Positions 20,481 to 29,365 of a stretch of DNA of 64,000 nucleotides are shown here, in pieces; within the stretch, counting starts at the first letter, position 1, and every line of letters starts with the position of its first letter. The position numbers and the translations under genes were made by a program. The notes beneath the pieces were generated by a model that was given only the letters and a program-made list of their open reading frames with translations, made no database searches and was not told where the DNA came from. This stretch comes from Aquipseudomonas alcaligenes. GTDB taxonomy: Bacteria > Pseudomonadota > Gammaproteobacteria > Pseudomonadales > Pseudomonadaceae. The stretch lies in the NCBI RefSeq assembly GCF_003205495.1, contig NZ_QJRX01000001.1:248001-312000 (forward strand). The letters are read 5' to 3'.

Positions 20481-21995
20481 TTAGCCGAGGAAAAGCTTGT
20501 AGGCGGGATTGTCGGTCTCGTCCCAATAGGGATAGCCGATGGCGTCGAAGGCCGCCGGAATCTGCTCGCGCTCGTCCGCCGGCACCTGCAGGGCGGCCAG
20601 CACGCGACCATCGGCGGCACCGTGGTTGCGGTAGTGGAACATGGTGATGTTCCAGCGCCCGCCCAGGCGATTGAGGAAGTTGAACAGTGCACCGGGCCGC
20701 TCGGGGAACTCGAAGCGGAACACCACCTCGTCCGACACCGCCGCCGCATGGCCGCCCACGGTGTGGCGGATATGCAGCTTGGCCAGTTCGTTGTCGGTCA
20801 GGTCGAGCACCGGGAAGCCCTGGCTGCGCAGGCTCTCCACCAGCGCCGCGCGCGGGTCGTGCTCCGGGTGGGTCTGCACGCCGACGAAGATGTGCGCCTC
20901 GCGGTCGGTGTGGTAGCGATAGTTGAACTCGGTGATCTGGCGCTTGCCGATCGCCTCGCAGAAGGCCTTGAAGCTGCCCGGCCGCTCGGGGATGGTCACG
21001 GCGATGATCGCCTCGCGCTTCTCGCCCAGCTCGGCGCGCTCGGCCACGTGACGCAGGCGGTCGAAGTTGATGTTGGCGCCGGAGTCGATGCCGACCAGCA
21101 CCTGGCCCTGCACGCCCTCGCGCTCCACGTACTTCTTGATTCCGGCCACGGCCAGGGCGCCGGCCGACTCGGTGATCGAGCGGGTATCGTCGTAGATGTC
21201 CTTGATCGCCGCGCAGATCTCGTCGGTGCTGACGGTGATCACCTCGTCGACGTAATCCTTGCAGATGTCGAAAGTGTGCTGGCCGATCTGTGCCACCGCC
21301 ACGCCGTCGGCGAACAGCCCGACCTGCGGCAGCACCACGCGCTGGCCCGCGGCCATGGCCGCCTGCAGGCAGTTGGAGTCGTCCGGCTCGACGCCGATCA
21401 CGCGGATGTCCGGGCGCAGGTATTTGACGTAGGCGGCGATGCCGGCGATCAGCCCGCCGCCGCCGACCGGCACGAACACCGCATCCAGCTGGCCCGGCTG
21501 CTGGCGCAGGATCTCCATGGCCACGGTGCCCTGCCCGGCGATCACCAGCGGGTCGTCGTAGGGGTGGATGTAGCTGTAGCCCTTCTCCTCCACCAGCTTG
21601 AGCGAGTACGCCAGGGCCTCGGGGAAGGCGTCGCCGTGCAGCACCACCTTACCGCCGCGCGAGCGCACGCCCTGCACCTTCAGCTCCGGCGTGGTACGCG
21701 GCATGACGATGGTGGCCTTCACCCCCAGGTGCTTGGCGGCCAGGGCCAGGCCCTGGGCGTGGTTGCCAGCGGACGCGGTGACCACGCCGCGCTCCAGCTC
21801 CTCGGGGCTGAGCTGGGCCAGCTTGTTGTAGGCGCCGCGAATCTTGAACGAGTACACCGGCTGCAGATCCTCGCGCTTGAGCAGAATCTGGTTGCCCAGC
21901 CGCTCGGTGAGCTGGCGGGCCGGTTGCAGCGGGGTTTCCACCGCGACGTCATAGACGCGCGAGGTGAGCATCATCTTCACGTACTGTTCGAGCAT
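20481..21995 (-). CDS. ilvA: threonine ammonia-lyase, biosynthetic
   Basis: 504-aa PLP enzyme converting threonine to 2-oxobutyrate, the first step of isoleucine synthesis. The catalytic Lys51 is in YSFKIRGA; the glycine-rich cofactor loop is VGGGGLIAGI. Two ACT-like regulatory domains occupy the C-terminal third (blocks around ERPGSFKAF and ERPGALFNFL), typical of the isoleucine-inhibited biosynthetic form. ATG 21995 is a standard start. It is followed by the two DUF2269 genes. In PAO1 the divergent neighbour is rpiA; here it is a TetR gene, marking a synteny break. Confidence 0.94.
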   Translation of the reverse strand: MLEQYVKMMLTSRVYDVAVETPLQPARQLTERLGNQILLKREDLQPVYSFKIRGAYNKLAQLSPEELERGVVTASAGNHAQGLALAAKHLGVKATIVMPRTTPELKVQGVRSRGGKVVLHGDAFPEALAYSLKLVEEKGYSYIHPYDDPLVIAGQGTVAMEILRQQPGQLDAVFVPVGGGGLIAGIAAYVKYLRPDIRVIGVEPDDSNCLQAAMAAGQRVVLPQVGLFADGVAVAQIGQHTFDICKDYVDEVITVSTDEICAAIKDIYDDTRSITESAGALAVAGIKKYVEREGVQGQVLVGIDSGANINFDRLRHVAERAELGEKREAIIAVTIPERPGSFKAFCEAIGKRQITEFNYRYHTDREAHIFVGVQTHPEHDPRAALVESLRSQGFPVLDLTDNELAKLHIRHTVGGHAAAVSDEVVFRFEFPERPGALFNFLNRLGGRWNITMFHYRNHGAADGRVLAALQVPADEREQIPAAFDAIGYPYWDETDNPAYKLFLG

Positions 21996-22039
21996 TGCGG
22001 GCGTTCTTGGCTGAGGGGCGGACGGGCCAGTCTACCCCA

Positions 22040-22639
22040 GTGCGGCGTGGATGCGGGAGCCGCGCCGCCGCGCGCGAACTGCTCAGCAGCCAGGGCTTCG
22101 CCGGCCTGACCATCTATGCCGTGGCCGAGCGCGCCGGCATTCCGCCCTCGTCGGTCTATCACTTCTTCGCCAGTGTGCCGGCCCTGCTGGAGGCGCTGAC
22201 CGCCGACATCCACGCCGCCTTCCGCGACTGCCTGCTGCAACCGGTGGCGCATGCCGCGCTGCGCGACTGGCGCGACCTGTCGCGCATCGTCGAGCAGCGC
22301 ATGCTGGCCATCTACGCCAGCGACAGTGCGGCGCGCCAGCTGATCCTGGCCCAGCACGGGCTGTCCGAGGTGACCCAGGCCGACCGCCAGCACGACCTGG
22401 AGCTGGGGCGCCTGATGCAGGCCCTGTTCGATCGCCACTTCCCGCTGCCACAGCTGCCGAGCGACATCGACGTGTTCGCCCTGGCCATGGAGCTGGGCGA
22501 CCGGGTCTACGCCCGCTCGGTGCAACTGCACGGCACCATCACCCCACGCCTGGCCGAGGAAGGCATGCGCGTGTTCGACGCCTACCTGGCCCTGTACCTG
22601 CCGCCCGCCCTGCCCAGGCGCGAGCAGCCGCTCGCCTGA
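22040..22639 (+). CDS. TetR family transcriptional regulator, N-terminal arm apparently missing
   Basis: About 199 aa from a GTG at 22040. The helix-turn-helix is intact (ARELLSSQGFAGLTIYAVAE, then RAGIPPSSVYHFF), followed by an all-helical ligand domain. TetR proteins normally have 10-30 residues with a first helix before this point. Here only a short Arg/Gly/Ala-rich stretch precedes it. The alternatives are a TTG at 21995 overlapping the ilvA start, or a 5' end lost by rearrangement. It lies upstream of aguA in the same direction, with a palindromic promoter region between them. P. aeruginosa regulates its agmatine genes with the TetR protein AguR, so it may be a counterpart; not proven. 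Confidence 0.7.
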   Translation: MRRGCGSRAAARELLSSQGFAGLTIYAVAERAGIPPSSVYHFFASVPALLEALTADIHAAFRDCLLQPVAHAALRDWRDLSRIVEQRMLAIYASDSAARQLILAQHGLSEVTQADRQHDLELGRLMQALFDRHFPLPQLPSDIDVFALAMELGDRVYARSVQLHGTITPRLAEEGMRVFDAYLALYLPPALPRREQPLA

Positions 22640-22706
22640 GCGCCGCACAGCGGCAGCGCAGGTGCCCGGCGAAAGAGCGCCGCAACAGCCGTCATAAAAT
22701 CGATAT

Positions 22707-22782
22707 TTGTCAGTAAATATACCAGAAATTATCTTTTACAGATCATAATCGACTTCCAAAGTCGATTTTTATCGGATATAAA
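22707..22782 (+). promoter_or_regulatory. putative tandem promoters of aguA
   Basis: In an AT-rich island (about 22690-22790), TTGTCA (22707-22712) lies 17 bp before TATCTT (22730-22735). Further on, TTCCAA (22754-22759) lies 17 bp before TATAAA (22777-22782). The second -35 falls in the centre of the palindrome at 22747-22767. Both point to aguA. Confidence 0.45.
22747..22767. promoter_or_regulatory. 21-bp perfect palindrome, candidate operator of aguA
   Basis: AATCGACTT (22747-22755) and AAGTCGATT (22759-22767) around CCA. It covers the start region of the upstream promoter and the -35 of the downstream one, the usual place for a TetR-type operator. Three more T's follow, so a weak terminator is the alternative reading. 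Confidence 0.5.
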
Positions 22783-22910
22783 TTCGACATCCGCTCCTGC
22801 AGCCAGGAATCCCCCCGGCGCTCTGCTAGTGTCAGATGAGCCCGGATGACTCCCCACAACCACCGGCGCAAGGCCGCAAGCGGCCGGCGCGTTACCCACG
22901 GACCATTGCC

Positions 22911-24017
22911 ATGACCACACTCCACAGCACTCCGCGCGCCGACGGCTTCCGCATGCCCGCCGAATGGGAACCGCACAGCCAGACCTGGATGGTCTGGCCC
23001 GAGCGCCCGGACAATTGGCGCCTCGGCGGCAAGCCGGCGCAGGCCGCCTTCACAGCCGTGGCCAAGGCCATCGCGCAATTCGAGCCGGTGACCGTGTGCG
23101 TCTCCGCCGGCCAGTACGAGAACGCCCGCGCGCGCCTCGACGCCAGCAACATCCGCCTGGTGGAAATCAGCACCGACGACGCCTGGGTGCGCGACACCGG
23201 GCCGACCTTCGTCACCAACGCCAGCGGCGAGGTGCGCGGCGTGGACTGGACCTTCAACGCCTGGGGCGGCTTCGATGGCGGCCTGTACTGGCCCTGGCAG
23301 CGCGACGACCAGGTGGCCAGCAAGATCCTCGAGATCGAACGCTGCGAGCGCTACCGCACCGAAGGCTTCGTGCTGGAGGGCGGCTCCATCCACGTCGACG
23401 GCGAGGGCACCCTGATCACCACCGAGGAATGCCTGCTCAACAAGAACCGCAATCCGCACCTGAGCCGCGAGCAGATCGAGGCGGTGCTGCGCGAGCACCT
23501 GGCCATCGATACCGTGATCTGGCTGCCGGACGGCCTGTACAACGACGAGACCGACGGCCACGTCGACAACTTCTGCTGCTACGTGCGCCCCGGCGAGGTC
23601 CTGCTGGCCTGGACCGACGATGCCAACGACCCCAACTACCCGCGCTGCCAGGCGGCCATGCGGGTGCTGGAGACGGCCCGCGACGCCAAGGGCCGCGCGC
23701 TTGTGGTGCACAAGATGCCGATCCCCGGGCCGATCCACGCCACCGAGGAAGAATGCGCCGGCGTCGACGCCGCCGAGGGCAGCCAGGAGCGCAGCCCCGC
23801 GGTGCGCCTGGCCGGTTCCTACGTCAACTTCCTGATCGTCAACGGCGGCATCGTCGCGCCGAGCTTCGACGACGCCAAGGACGAGGAAGCCCGCGCCATC
23901 CTCCAGCGCGTGTTCCCCGAGCACCGCGTGGTGATGGTGCCGGGCCGGGAAATTCTCCTCGGTGGCGGCAATATCCACTGCATCACCCAGCAGCAGCCTG
24001 CGCCGCAACGGCGCTGA
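22911..24017 (+). CDS. aguA: agmatine deiminase
   Basis: 368 aa, the exact length of P. aeruginosa AguA. It hydrolyses agmatine to N-carbamoylputrescine and ammonia in the arginine decarboxylase route to putrescine. Catalytic Cys357 sits in [11 protein letters not shown]. The guanidino-modifying-enzyme residues in [12 protein letters not shown] and [12 protein letters not shown] are present. The start ATG 22911 ([19 protein letters not shown]) fits the family, and upstream in-frame codons give no similarity. In PAO1 it lies with aguB and aguR; here aguB is absent and a TetR gene precedes it. Confidence 0.94.
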   Translation: MTTLHSTPRADGFRMPAEWEPHSQTWMVWPERPDNWRLGGKPAQAAFTAVAKAIAQFEPVTVCVSAGQYENARARLDASNIRLVEISTDDAWVRDTGPTFVTNASGEVRGVDWTFNAWGGFDGGLYWPWQRDDQVASKILEIERCERYRTEGFVLEGGSIHVDGEGTLITTEECLLNKNRNPHLSREQIEAVLREHLAIDTVIWLPDGLYNDETDGHVDNFCCYVRPGEVLLAWTDDANDPNYPRCQAAMRVLETARDAKGRALVVHKMPIPGPIHATEEECAGVDAAEGSQERSPAVRLAGSYVNFLIVNGGIVAPSFDDAKDEEARAILQRVFPEHRVVMVPGREILLGGGNIHCITQQQPAPQRR

Positions 24018-24120
24018 GGACACAGCCTGTGAGCCGCCTCGCGCCTGGGCGGCCCCGGGCTTGAACTGCGCCGCGGGATTCTCGTCCAATAGAGCGATCC
24101 CTGATTTACCCGGAGCCGCC

Positions 24121-24441
24121 ATGCGCAAACTGTCTTCCTTCCTGCTCGCCACCAGCCTCTGCCTCGCCGCCGGCGCCCAGGCGCAAACCCTGGTGGCCAC
24201 CAGCAACATCCTGGTGCGCGCGCTGGACCGCAGCCTGGACTTCACTTCCGACACCACCACCTCGGTGCGCGACATGAAGGTGGTGCTGGCCGCCCGCGAC
24301 GATGCCGCCAGCTTCGTCGCCAGTGCCGGCGAGGTGCGCGGCGCGCAACTGGAGGCGGCCTTCGCCACCCTGCGCGAACAGCTACCGGAAGCCCGCGCGG
24401 CCTCCGACCAGCAACTGGCCGAAGCCATACTCGCCCTGTGA
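24121..24441 (+). CDS. DUF2388 (TIGR02448 type) small exported protein
   Basis: 106 aa with a signal peptide (about 1-22, ending AQAQ) and the conserved block LVATSNILVRALDRSLDFTSDTT...RDMKVV, ending LAEAILAL. This is a Pseudomonas-centred family of periplasmic proteins with no known activity. Its stop overlaps the start of the DUF4105 gene (GTGA, 24438-24441), so translation is coupled. The likely transcript starts after aguA; no terminator is evident between them. Confidence 0.85.
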   Translation: MRKLSSFLLATSLCLAAGAQAQTLVATSNILVRALDRSLDFTSDTTTSVRDMKVVLAARDDAASFVASAGEVRGAQLEAAFATLREQLPEARAASDQQLAEAILAL

Positions 24442-26399
24442 GGTCGCGCGCCGCGCGCTGGCTGGCCGCGCTCCTGCTGCTGGCCGCTGCCAGCGCGCAG
24501 GCCGAACTGCGCCTGCGGCTGAACGCCGAGGGCCTCAGCGCCCAGGAGCGCCAGGCCAGCGCCGAACTGCTGGAACAGGCCATGGCCCACCTGCCGCCGA
24601 GCTTCATCGCGCGGCTGGACGGCGAGATCGAGGTGCGCTGGTCCGACGACCTGCCGCCGTCGGCCTATGGCCGCCTCAACCGCCTCGACCTGCTCAGCCT
24701 CAACGCCCGCCTGCTGCCGCTGCTGCTCGACCCGGCCCGGGCCGATGCCGACAACGGCCGCAGCCACGGCAGCCTGCGCCGCGAACTGCTGGCCACCCTG
24801 CTGCACGAACTGACCCATCTCTACGACCGCTCGCGCCTGTGGCCCCAGGCCGCACGCACGCTGCAATGGCGCTGCCGCCAGGCCGAACGCAGCCTGGGGC
24901 CGGTCGGCCTGCGCGAGGAGTGCCGCGGGCAGAGCGAGCGGCGCTTCAGCCTCAGCGACGACCCGCGCCTGCTCGACCTGGCCGGCTGGCCGCAGCGGGT
25001 CGGCCTGCGCGGCGCGCGCGAACAGGACAACGGCCAGACGGCGCGCAGCCCCGACCTCTACGAGCTGAGCAACCCGCGCGAATTCGTCGCGGTGAACCTG
25101 GAGTACTTCCTCCTCGACCCCAGCTACGCCTGCCGGCGCCCGAGCCTGCAGCGCTACTTCCGCGAGCACTTCGGCTGGCAGCCGGCACAGCAGGCGCGCT
25201 GCCCGGCCGAACAGGCCTACCTGAATGCCGGCCGCGACTTCGCCCGCCAGCCGTTGGGCCGGCTCGACCCGCAGCGGGTCTACCAGGTCGACTACCTGCT
25301 GGCCGAGCCCAACCAGCAGTGGGCCAGCCGCTGGGGCCATAGCATGCTGCGCCTGGTGGTGTGCGCGCCGGGGCGGCCGCGCGGCCCGGCCTGCCGGCTG
25401 GACCTGGACCAGCACCTGGTGCTGTCCTACCGCGCCTTCGTCGGCGACGTGCAGCTGTCCAGCTGGGACGGCCTGACCGGCGCCTATCCCTCGCGCCTGT
25501 TCATCCTGCCGCTGGCCCAGGTAATCGAGGAATACACCAAGGTCGAGCTGCGCGGCCTGGCCTCGGTGCCGCTGCGCCTGTCACGCGAGGAGATCGAGCG
25601 CCTGGTCACTCGCGCCGTCGAACAGCACTGGAGCTACGACGGCGACTACTGGTTCCTGTCCAACAACTGCGCGGTGGAGACCCTCAAGCTGCTGCGCAGC
25701 GGCAGCGGCCGCGACGAACTGCATGCGCTCGACAGCATCATGCCCAACGGCCTGCTCGACCTCCTGGAGGCCCGCGGCCTGGCCGACCGCAGCGTGCTGG
25801 ACGACCCGCGCGAGGCGCTGCGCCTGGGCTATCGCTTCGACTCCTTCCGCGAGCGCTACCAGGCCATGTTCGAGATCCTGCGCCAGCGTCTGCCGGTACC
25901 GCAGCAGCAGGTGGAAGACTGGCTGGCGCTGTCGGCCGAGGCGCGCCGGCCCTGGTTCGCCGAGGCCGACCTGCGCGCCGGCGCCGCCCTGCTGCTGCTC
26001 GAACAGGCGGCGCTGCGGCGCCAGCTGCTGCTGGCCCAGGAGCAGCTCAAGCAGCGCTACCTGAGCGCCCGTGACGACCCGCGCGACGCGCGCTTCGCCA
26101 GGGCCGACGCCACCCTCAAGGCGATCCTCGCCGGCAGCGGTTTCCTCAGCCGCCCGGCCGAGCTGCTGGACGCCGGCTACGGCCTGCCGCAGGCCGGCGA
26201 GTGGCAGCGCCTGGAGGCACAGAGCGGCGAGCGCCAGGTGCGCCTGCGCCAGCTCAGCGACGACCTCGACCAGGAAGTGCGCGGCCTGCTGGAACCCGCG
26301 CTGCTGGCCGAGATCGAGGCCGGCGAGGCCAACCTGGCGCGGCTCGGCCAGCACCTGCGCGAGCTGCACAAGGCCGGCGGCGGCCTGCTCCTGCCCTGA
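24438..26399 (+). CDS. DUF4105 (Lnb N-terminal-like) protein with an HExxH metalloprotease motif
   Basis: 653 aa from a GTG start overlapping the DUF2388 stop. There is a signal peptide at 1-22. An N-terminal zinc-protease-like region has HELTH at 123-127 and a later EFVAVNLEYF segment (215-224) that may give the third ligand. The DUF4105/Lnb-type domain follows, with WGHS (299-302) and NNC (409-411). In this fold His301 and Cys411 would be the catalytic pair, as in the lipoprotein N-acyltransferase Lnb. The C-terminal 200 residues are helical and charged. It is likely periplasmic. The substrate is unknown, and whether one or both active sites work is open. Confidence 0.82.
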   Translation: MRSRAARWLAALLLLAAASAQAELRLRLNAEGLSAQERQASAELLEQAMAHLPPSFIARLDGEIEVRWSDDLPPSAYGRLNRLDLLSLNARLLPLLLDPARADADNGRSHGSLRRELLATLLHELTHLYDRSRLWPQAARTLQWRCRQAERSLGPVGLREECRGQSERRFSLSDDPRLLDLAGWPQRVGLRGAREQDNGQTARSPDLYELSNPREFVAVNLEYFLLDPSYACRRPSLQRYFREHFGWQPAQQARCPAEQAYLNAGRDFARQPLGRLDPQRVYQVDYLLAEPNQQWASRWGHSMLRLVVCAPGRPRGPACRLDLDQHLVLSYRAFVGDVQLSSWDGLTGAYPSRLFILPLAQVIEEYTKVELRGLASVPLRLSREEIERLVTRAVEQHWSYDGDYWFLSNNCAVETLKLLRSGSGRDELHALDSIMPNGLLDLLEARGLADRSVLDDPREALRLGYRFDSFRERYQAMFEILRQRLPVPQQQVEDWLALSAEARRPWFAEADLRAGAALLLLEQAALRRQLLLAQEQLKQRYLSARDDPRDARFARADATLKAILAGSGFLSRPAELLDAGYGLPQAGEWQRLEAQSGERQVRLRQLSDDLDQEVRGLLEPALLAEIEAGEANLARLGQHLRELHKAGGGLLLP

Positions 26400-26415
26400 G
26401 CGAGAGACACCCGGC

Positions 26416-26817
26416 CTAGAGGCGCTCCTCGTCCTCCTCCGGCAGCTGCGGGTCCAGCTGCAGCCAGGGCAGGCGGCTGCTGACCCAGATATGCCGGTCG
26501 GCCGGCGCCAGCTCCGGCCGGTCCAGGCTGGCCACCGTGATGTCCAGGCTGTCCGGGCTGAGTGTGGTGAACAGCGCCAGGTGGCAGCCGCAGTGCGCGC
26601 AGAAATGGCGCAGGCAGCTGGCCGAGGAGGCATAGGCGGCGGCGCTGCCGCGCAACCACTGGAAGCGCGCCAGCGGCACCGTCAGCCAGGTGGTGACGAT
26701 GCCACCGGTGGTGCGCCGACAGATCGCACAGTGGCAGTGGGCGATATCGCGCAGCGGCGCGCTGATGCGATAGCGCAGCCGGCCGCAGTGGCAGCCACCC
26801 TCGTGGATATCGGTCAT
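26416..26817 (-). CDS. GFA family zinc-binding protein
   Basis: 133 aa with the Cys pattern of the glutathione-dependent formaldehyde-activating (GFA/CENP-V) family: GGCHCGRLRY, HCHCAICRR and CAHCGCH. These bind two zinc ions. The founding member speeds formaldehyde-glutathione adduct formation, but most relatives have unknown substrates. It converges with the DUF4105 gene 16 bp away and is divergent from the AEC transporter. Confidence 0.88.
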   Translation of the reverse strand: MTDIHEGGCHCGRLRYRISAPLRDIAHCHCAICRRTTGGIVTTWLTVPLARFQWLRGSAAAYASSASCLRHFCAHCGCHLALFTTLSPDSLDITVASLDRPELAPADRHIWVSSRLPWLQLDPQLPEEDEERL

Positions 26818-26910
26818 GGGCCTTCCCCCGTTGCAGCAGCGACCCCAGAGACGCTAGCGCGCCGCCGTGGTTTTGCCCAAGATGGCGGCTCGCCCGCCGT
26901 GGAAGTTGCC

Positions 26911-27819
26911 GTGACCGCCCTGCTGCAGACCCTCTGGCCCCTGTTCGCCCTGATCCTCGGCGGCCTTGCCCTGCGCCGCTGGAACTTCCCCGGTGAGGCC
27001 TTCTGGCCGGCCGCCGAACGGCTCAACTACTTCATCCTGTTCCCCGCCCTGCTGCTGAGCAGCCTGGCCAGCGCGCCGCTGGACAACCCGGCACTGCCGC
27101 GCCTGGCCCTGGCCGTGCTGCTCGGCCTCGGCGGCGCCTGGCTCGGCCTGCTGCTGGTGCGCCGCCTGCGCGGCTGGCCGGCGGCACGCTTCGGCGCCCT
27201 CACCCAGGGCATCCTGCGCTTCAACACCTACCTGGGCCTGGCCGTGGTCGGCAGCCTGTACGGCCAGGCCGGCCTGGTGCTGGCGGCGTTGCTGCTGGCG
27301 CTGCTGGTGCCGGCGGTGAACCTGCTGTCGGTCTGGTCGCTGACCGCCGAACGCGGCGTCAGTGCGCGCAGCCTGCTGCTGCCGGTGCTGAAGAACCCGC
27401 TGATCCTCGCCTGCCTGGGCGGCGTGGCGATCAACCTGGCCGGCCTCGGCCTGCCCGGCGGCAGCGACCGCCTGCTCGGCCTGCTGGCCGCCGCCAGCCT
27501 GCCGCTGGGCCTGCTCTGCGTCGGCGCCGCGCTGCGCCCGCAGGAGCTGCGCGGGGAACAGGCCGCACTGGCCTGGAACTGCGCCCTGCGCCTGCTGGCC
27601 ATGCCGGCGCTGGCCTGGCTGGTGGCCCGCCTGTTGCACCTGCCGGCGCTGGAAAGCGCGCTGCTGGTGCTGTTCTTCGCCCTGCCCACGGCGCCCACCG
27701 CCTATGTGCTGACCCGCCAGCTGGGCGGCGACGGCCAGCTGATGGCCGGACTGATCACCCTGCAGACCCTGCTCTCCGGCGCCAGCCTGTTCGCCGTGCT
27801 GGCCCTGCTGGCGGGCTGA
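26911..27819 (+). CDS. AEC (auxin efflux carrier) family transporter
   Basis: 302 aa, about ten hydrophobic segments. The GTG start at 26911 has GGAAG seven bases upstream; there is no suitable ATG in frame. Typical AEC features are the N-terminal LWPLFALILGGLALRR and the PTAPTAYVLTRQLGG block in the last third. Bacterial members export or import organic acids (malate/malonate type), but the substrate here cannot be set. It is divergent from the GFA gene and 143 bp before the CitMHS gene. Confidence 0.85.
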   Translation: MTALLQTLWPLFALILGGLALRRWNFPGEAFWPAAERLNYFILFPALLLSSLASAPLDNPALPRLALAVLLGLGGAWLGLLLVRRLRGWPAARFGALTQGILRFNTYLGLAVVGSLYGQAGLVLAALLLALLVPAVNLLSVWSLTAERGVSARSLLLPVLKNPLILACLGGVAINLAGLGLPGGSDRLLGLLAAASLPLGLLCVGAALRPQELRGEQAALAWNCALRLLAMPALAWLVARLLHLPALESALLVLFFALPTAPTAYVLTRQLGGDGQLMAGLITLQTLLSGASLFAVLALLAG

Positions 27820-27898
27820 GCGGACGCCCGGCGAAAGCCCGCTGAAAGCTTGAGCCCCTAGCATCCGACGGCCGCCGGCCCCGGACCGGCGTTCCGAC

Positions 27899-27906
27899 AA
27901 CAACAA
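27899..27906 (+). promoter_or_regulatory. AAnAAnAA catabolite-activity motif in the CitMHS leader
   Basis: AACAACAA within GACAACAACAAGATG, 56 bases upstream of the CitMHS start. It is a perfect match to the Hfq/Crc binding motif of Pseudomonas. Citrate and similar transporters are typical Crc targets, and crc is encoded at 5408-6187. The distance to the start codon is longer than usual. Confidence 0.45.
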
Positions 27907-27962
27907 GATGGGCCCCGCGCTCGCCGCGCCAGCGCCGGCCATGCCCGTCCGGAGACTGCCTG

Positions 27963-29267
27963 ATGCTGACCTTCCTCGGCTTCGCCATGGTCATGACCTT
28001 CATGTACCTGATCATGAGCAAGCGCCTGTCCGCCCTGATCGCCCTGATCCTCGTGCCCATCGCCTTCGCCCTGCTCGGCGGCTTCGCCGCCGGCATCGGG
28101 CCGATGATGCTCGAGGGCATCGGCAAGCTCGCCCCGACCGGGGTGATGCTGATGTTCGCCATCCTCTACTTCGCCCTGATGATCGACTCCGGCCTATTCG
28201 ACCCGGCCGTGCGCGCCATCCTGCGCCTGGTCAAGGGCGACCCGCTGAAGGTGTCCATGGGTACCGCGGCGCTGGCGCTGATCGTTTCCCTCGATGGCGA
28301 CGGCGCCACCACCTACATGATCTGCGTCGCCGCCATGCTGCCGCTGTACAGCCGCCTGGGCATGAGCCCGCTGATCATGGCCGGGCTGATCATCCTCGCC
28401 GGCGGGATCATGAACATGACCCCCTGGGGCGGCCCCACCGCGCGCGCCGCCAGTGCCCTGCACGTCGACCCGTCGGACATCTTCGTGCCGATGATCCCGG
28501 CCATGGCCGTCGGCTGCCTGGCGCTGTTCGGCATCGCCTGGGCCTACGGCAAGCGCGAGCGCGCCCGCCTCGGCGTGCTGCAGCTGCCGGACGACCAGCT
28601 CGCCCATGCCGAGATCAGCGTCTCGCAATACCCGGAGGCGCGCAGGCCCAAGCTGCTGTGGGTCAATGGCGTGCTGACCGCCGCCCTGATGGCGGCGCTG
28701 ATCGGCGGCCTGCTGCCGCTGCCGGTGCTGTTCATGATCGCCTTCAGCATCGCCATGATCATCAACTACCCCTGCCTGCAGCAGCAGAAGGAACGCATCG
28801 CCGCGCACGCCGGCAACGTCCTGGCGGTGGTCGGGCTGATCTTCGCCGCCGGCATCTTCACCGGCATCCTGTCCGGCACCGGCATGGTCGAGGCCATGTC
28901 CAGGAGCCTGCTGGCGATCATTCCGGAAGAGCTGGGCCCGCACCTGGCGGTGATCACCGCGCTGGCCAGCCTGCCCTTCACCTTCTTCATGTCCAACGAT
29001 GCATTTTATTACGGCGTGTTGCCGGTTCTTGCCGAAGCGGCCAGCCATTACGGCATCAGCCCGGTGGAAATGGCCCGCGCCTCGATCGTCGGCCAGCCGG
29101 TGCACCTGCTCAGCCCGCTGGTGCCCTCCACCTACCTGCTGGTGGGTTTGGCCAAGGTCGAGTTCGGCGATCACCAGCGCTTCACCCTCAAGTGGGCGGT
29201 GCTGATCTGCCTGGCCATCCTGCTGGCGGCACTGCTGCTCGGCGTGTTCCCGCTGTTCGGCGGATGA
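27963..29267 (+). CDS. CitMHS family citrate-divalent metal:H+ symporter
   Basis: 434 aa, about 12 hydrophobic segments. It is related to Bacillus CitM/CitH, which import citrate complexed with Mg2+ or Ca2+. Visible family blocks include SLDGDGATTYMICVAAMLPL, GGIMNMTPWGGPTARAASAL and SNDAFYYGVLPVLAEA. ATG 27963 follows GGAGA. An A-rich Crc/Hfq-type motif lies in the leader. The next gene, terC, starts 98 bp later with its own -10 box. Confidence 0.9.
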   Translation: MLTFLGFAMVMTFMYLIMSKRLSALIALILVPIAFALLGGFAAGIGPMMLEGIGKLAPTGVMLMFAILYFALMIDSGLFDPAVRAILRLVKGDPLKVSMGTAALALIVSLDGDGATTYMICVAAMLPLYSRLGMSPLIMAGLIILAGGIMNMTPWGGPTARAASALHVDPSDIFVPMIPAMAVGCLALFGIAWAYGKRERARLGVLQLPDDQLAHAEISVSQYPEARRPKLLWVNGVLTAALMAALIGGLLPLPVLFMIAFSIAMIINYPCLQQQKERIAAHAGNVLAVVGLIFAAGIFTGILSGTGMVEAMSRSLLAIIPEELGPHLAVITALASLPFTFFMSNDAFYYGVLPVLAEAASHYGISPVEMARASIVGQPVHLLSPLVPSTYLLVGLAKVEFGDHQRFTLKWAVLICLAILLAALLLGVFPLFGG

Positions 29268-29303
29268 CCCCGGCAAGTAACGGCATTTTCCCGCAAAGCC
29301 GGC

Positions 29304-29309
29304 TAGAAT
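29304..29309 (+). promoter_or_regulatory. putative -10 box of the TerC gene
   Basis: TAGAAT (five of six) sits 56 bp before the start codon in the CitMHS-TerC gap. No good -35 is visible at 16-18 bp, so the promoter is weak or activator-dependent. Confidence 0.3.
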
Positions 29310-29365
29310 CGCGCGCCATCGCCGGCACCCGCCGAACCGAACCCATCGACACGCAAGGAACCACT

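Noticed and set aside
27908..29365. A fused upstream extension of the TerC protein
   Set aside because: It overlaps the CitMHS gene in another frame and lacks similarity; TerC starts at 29366 with an RBS.
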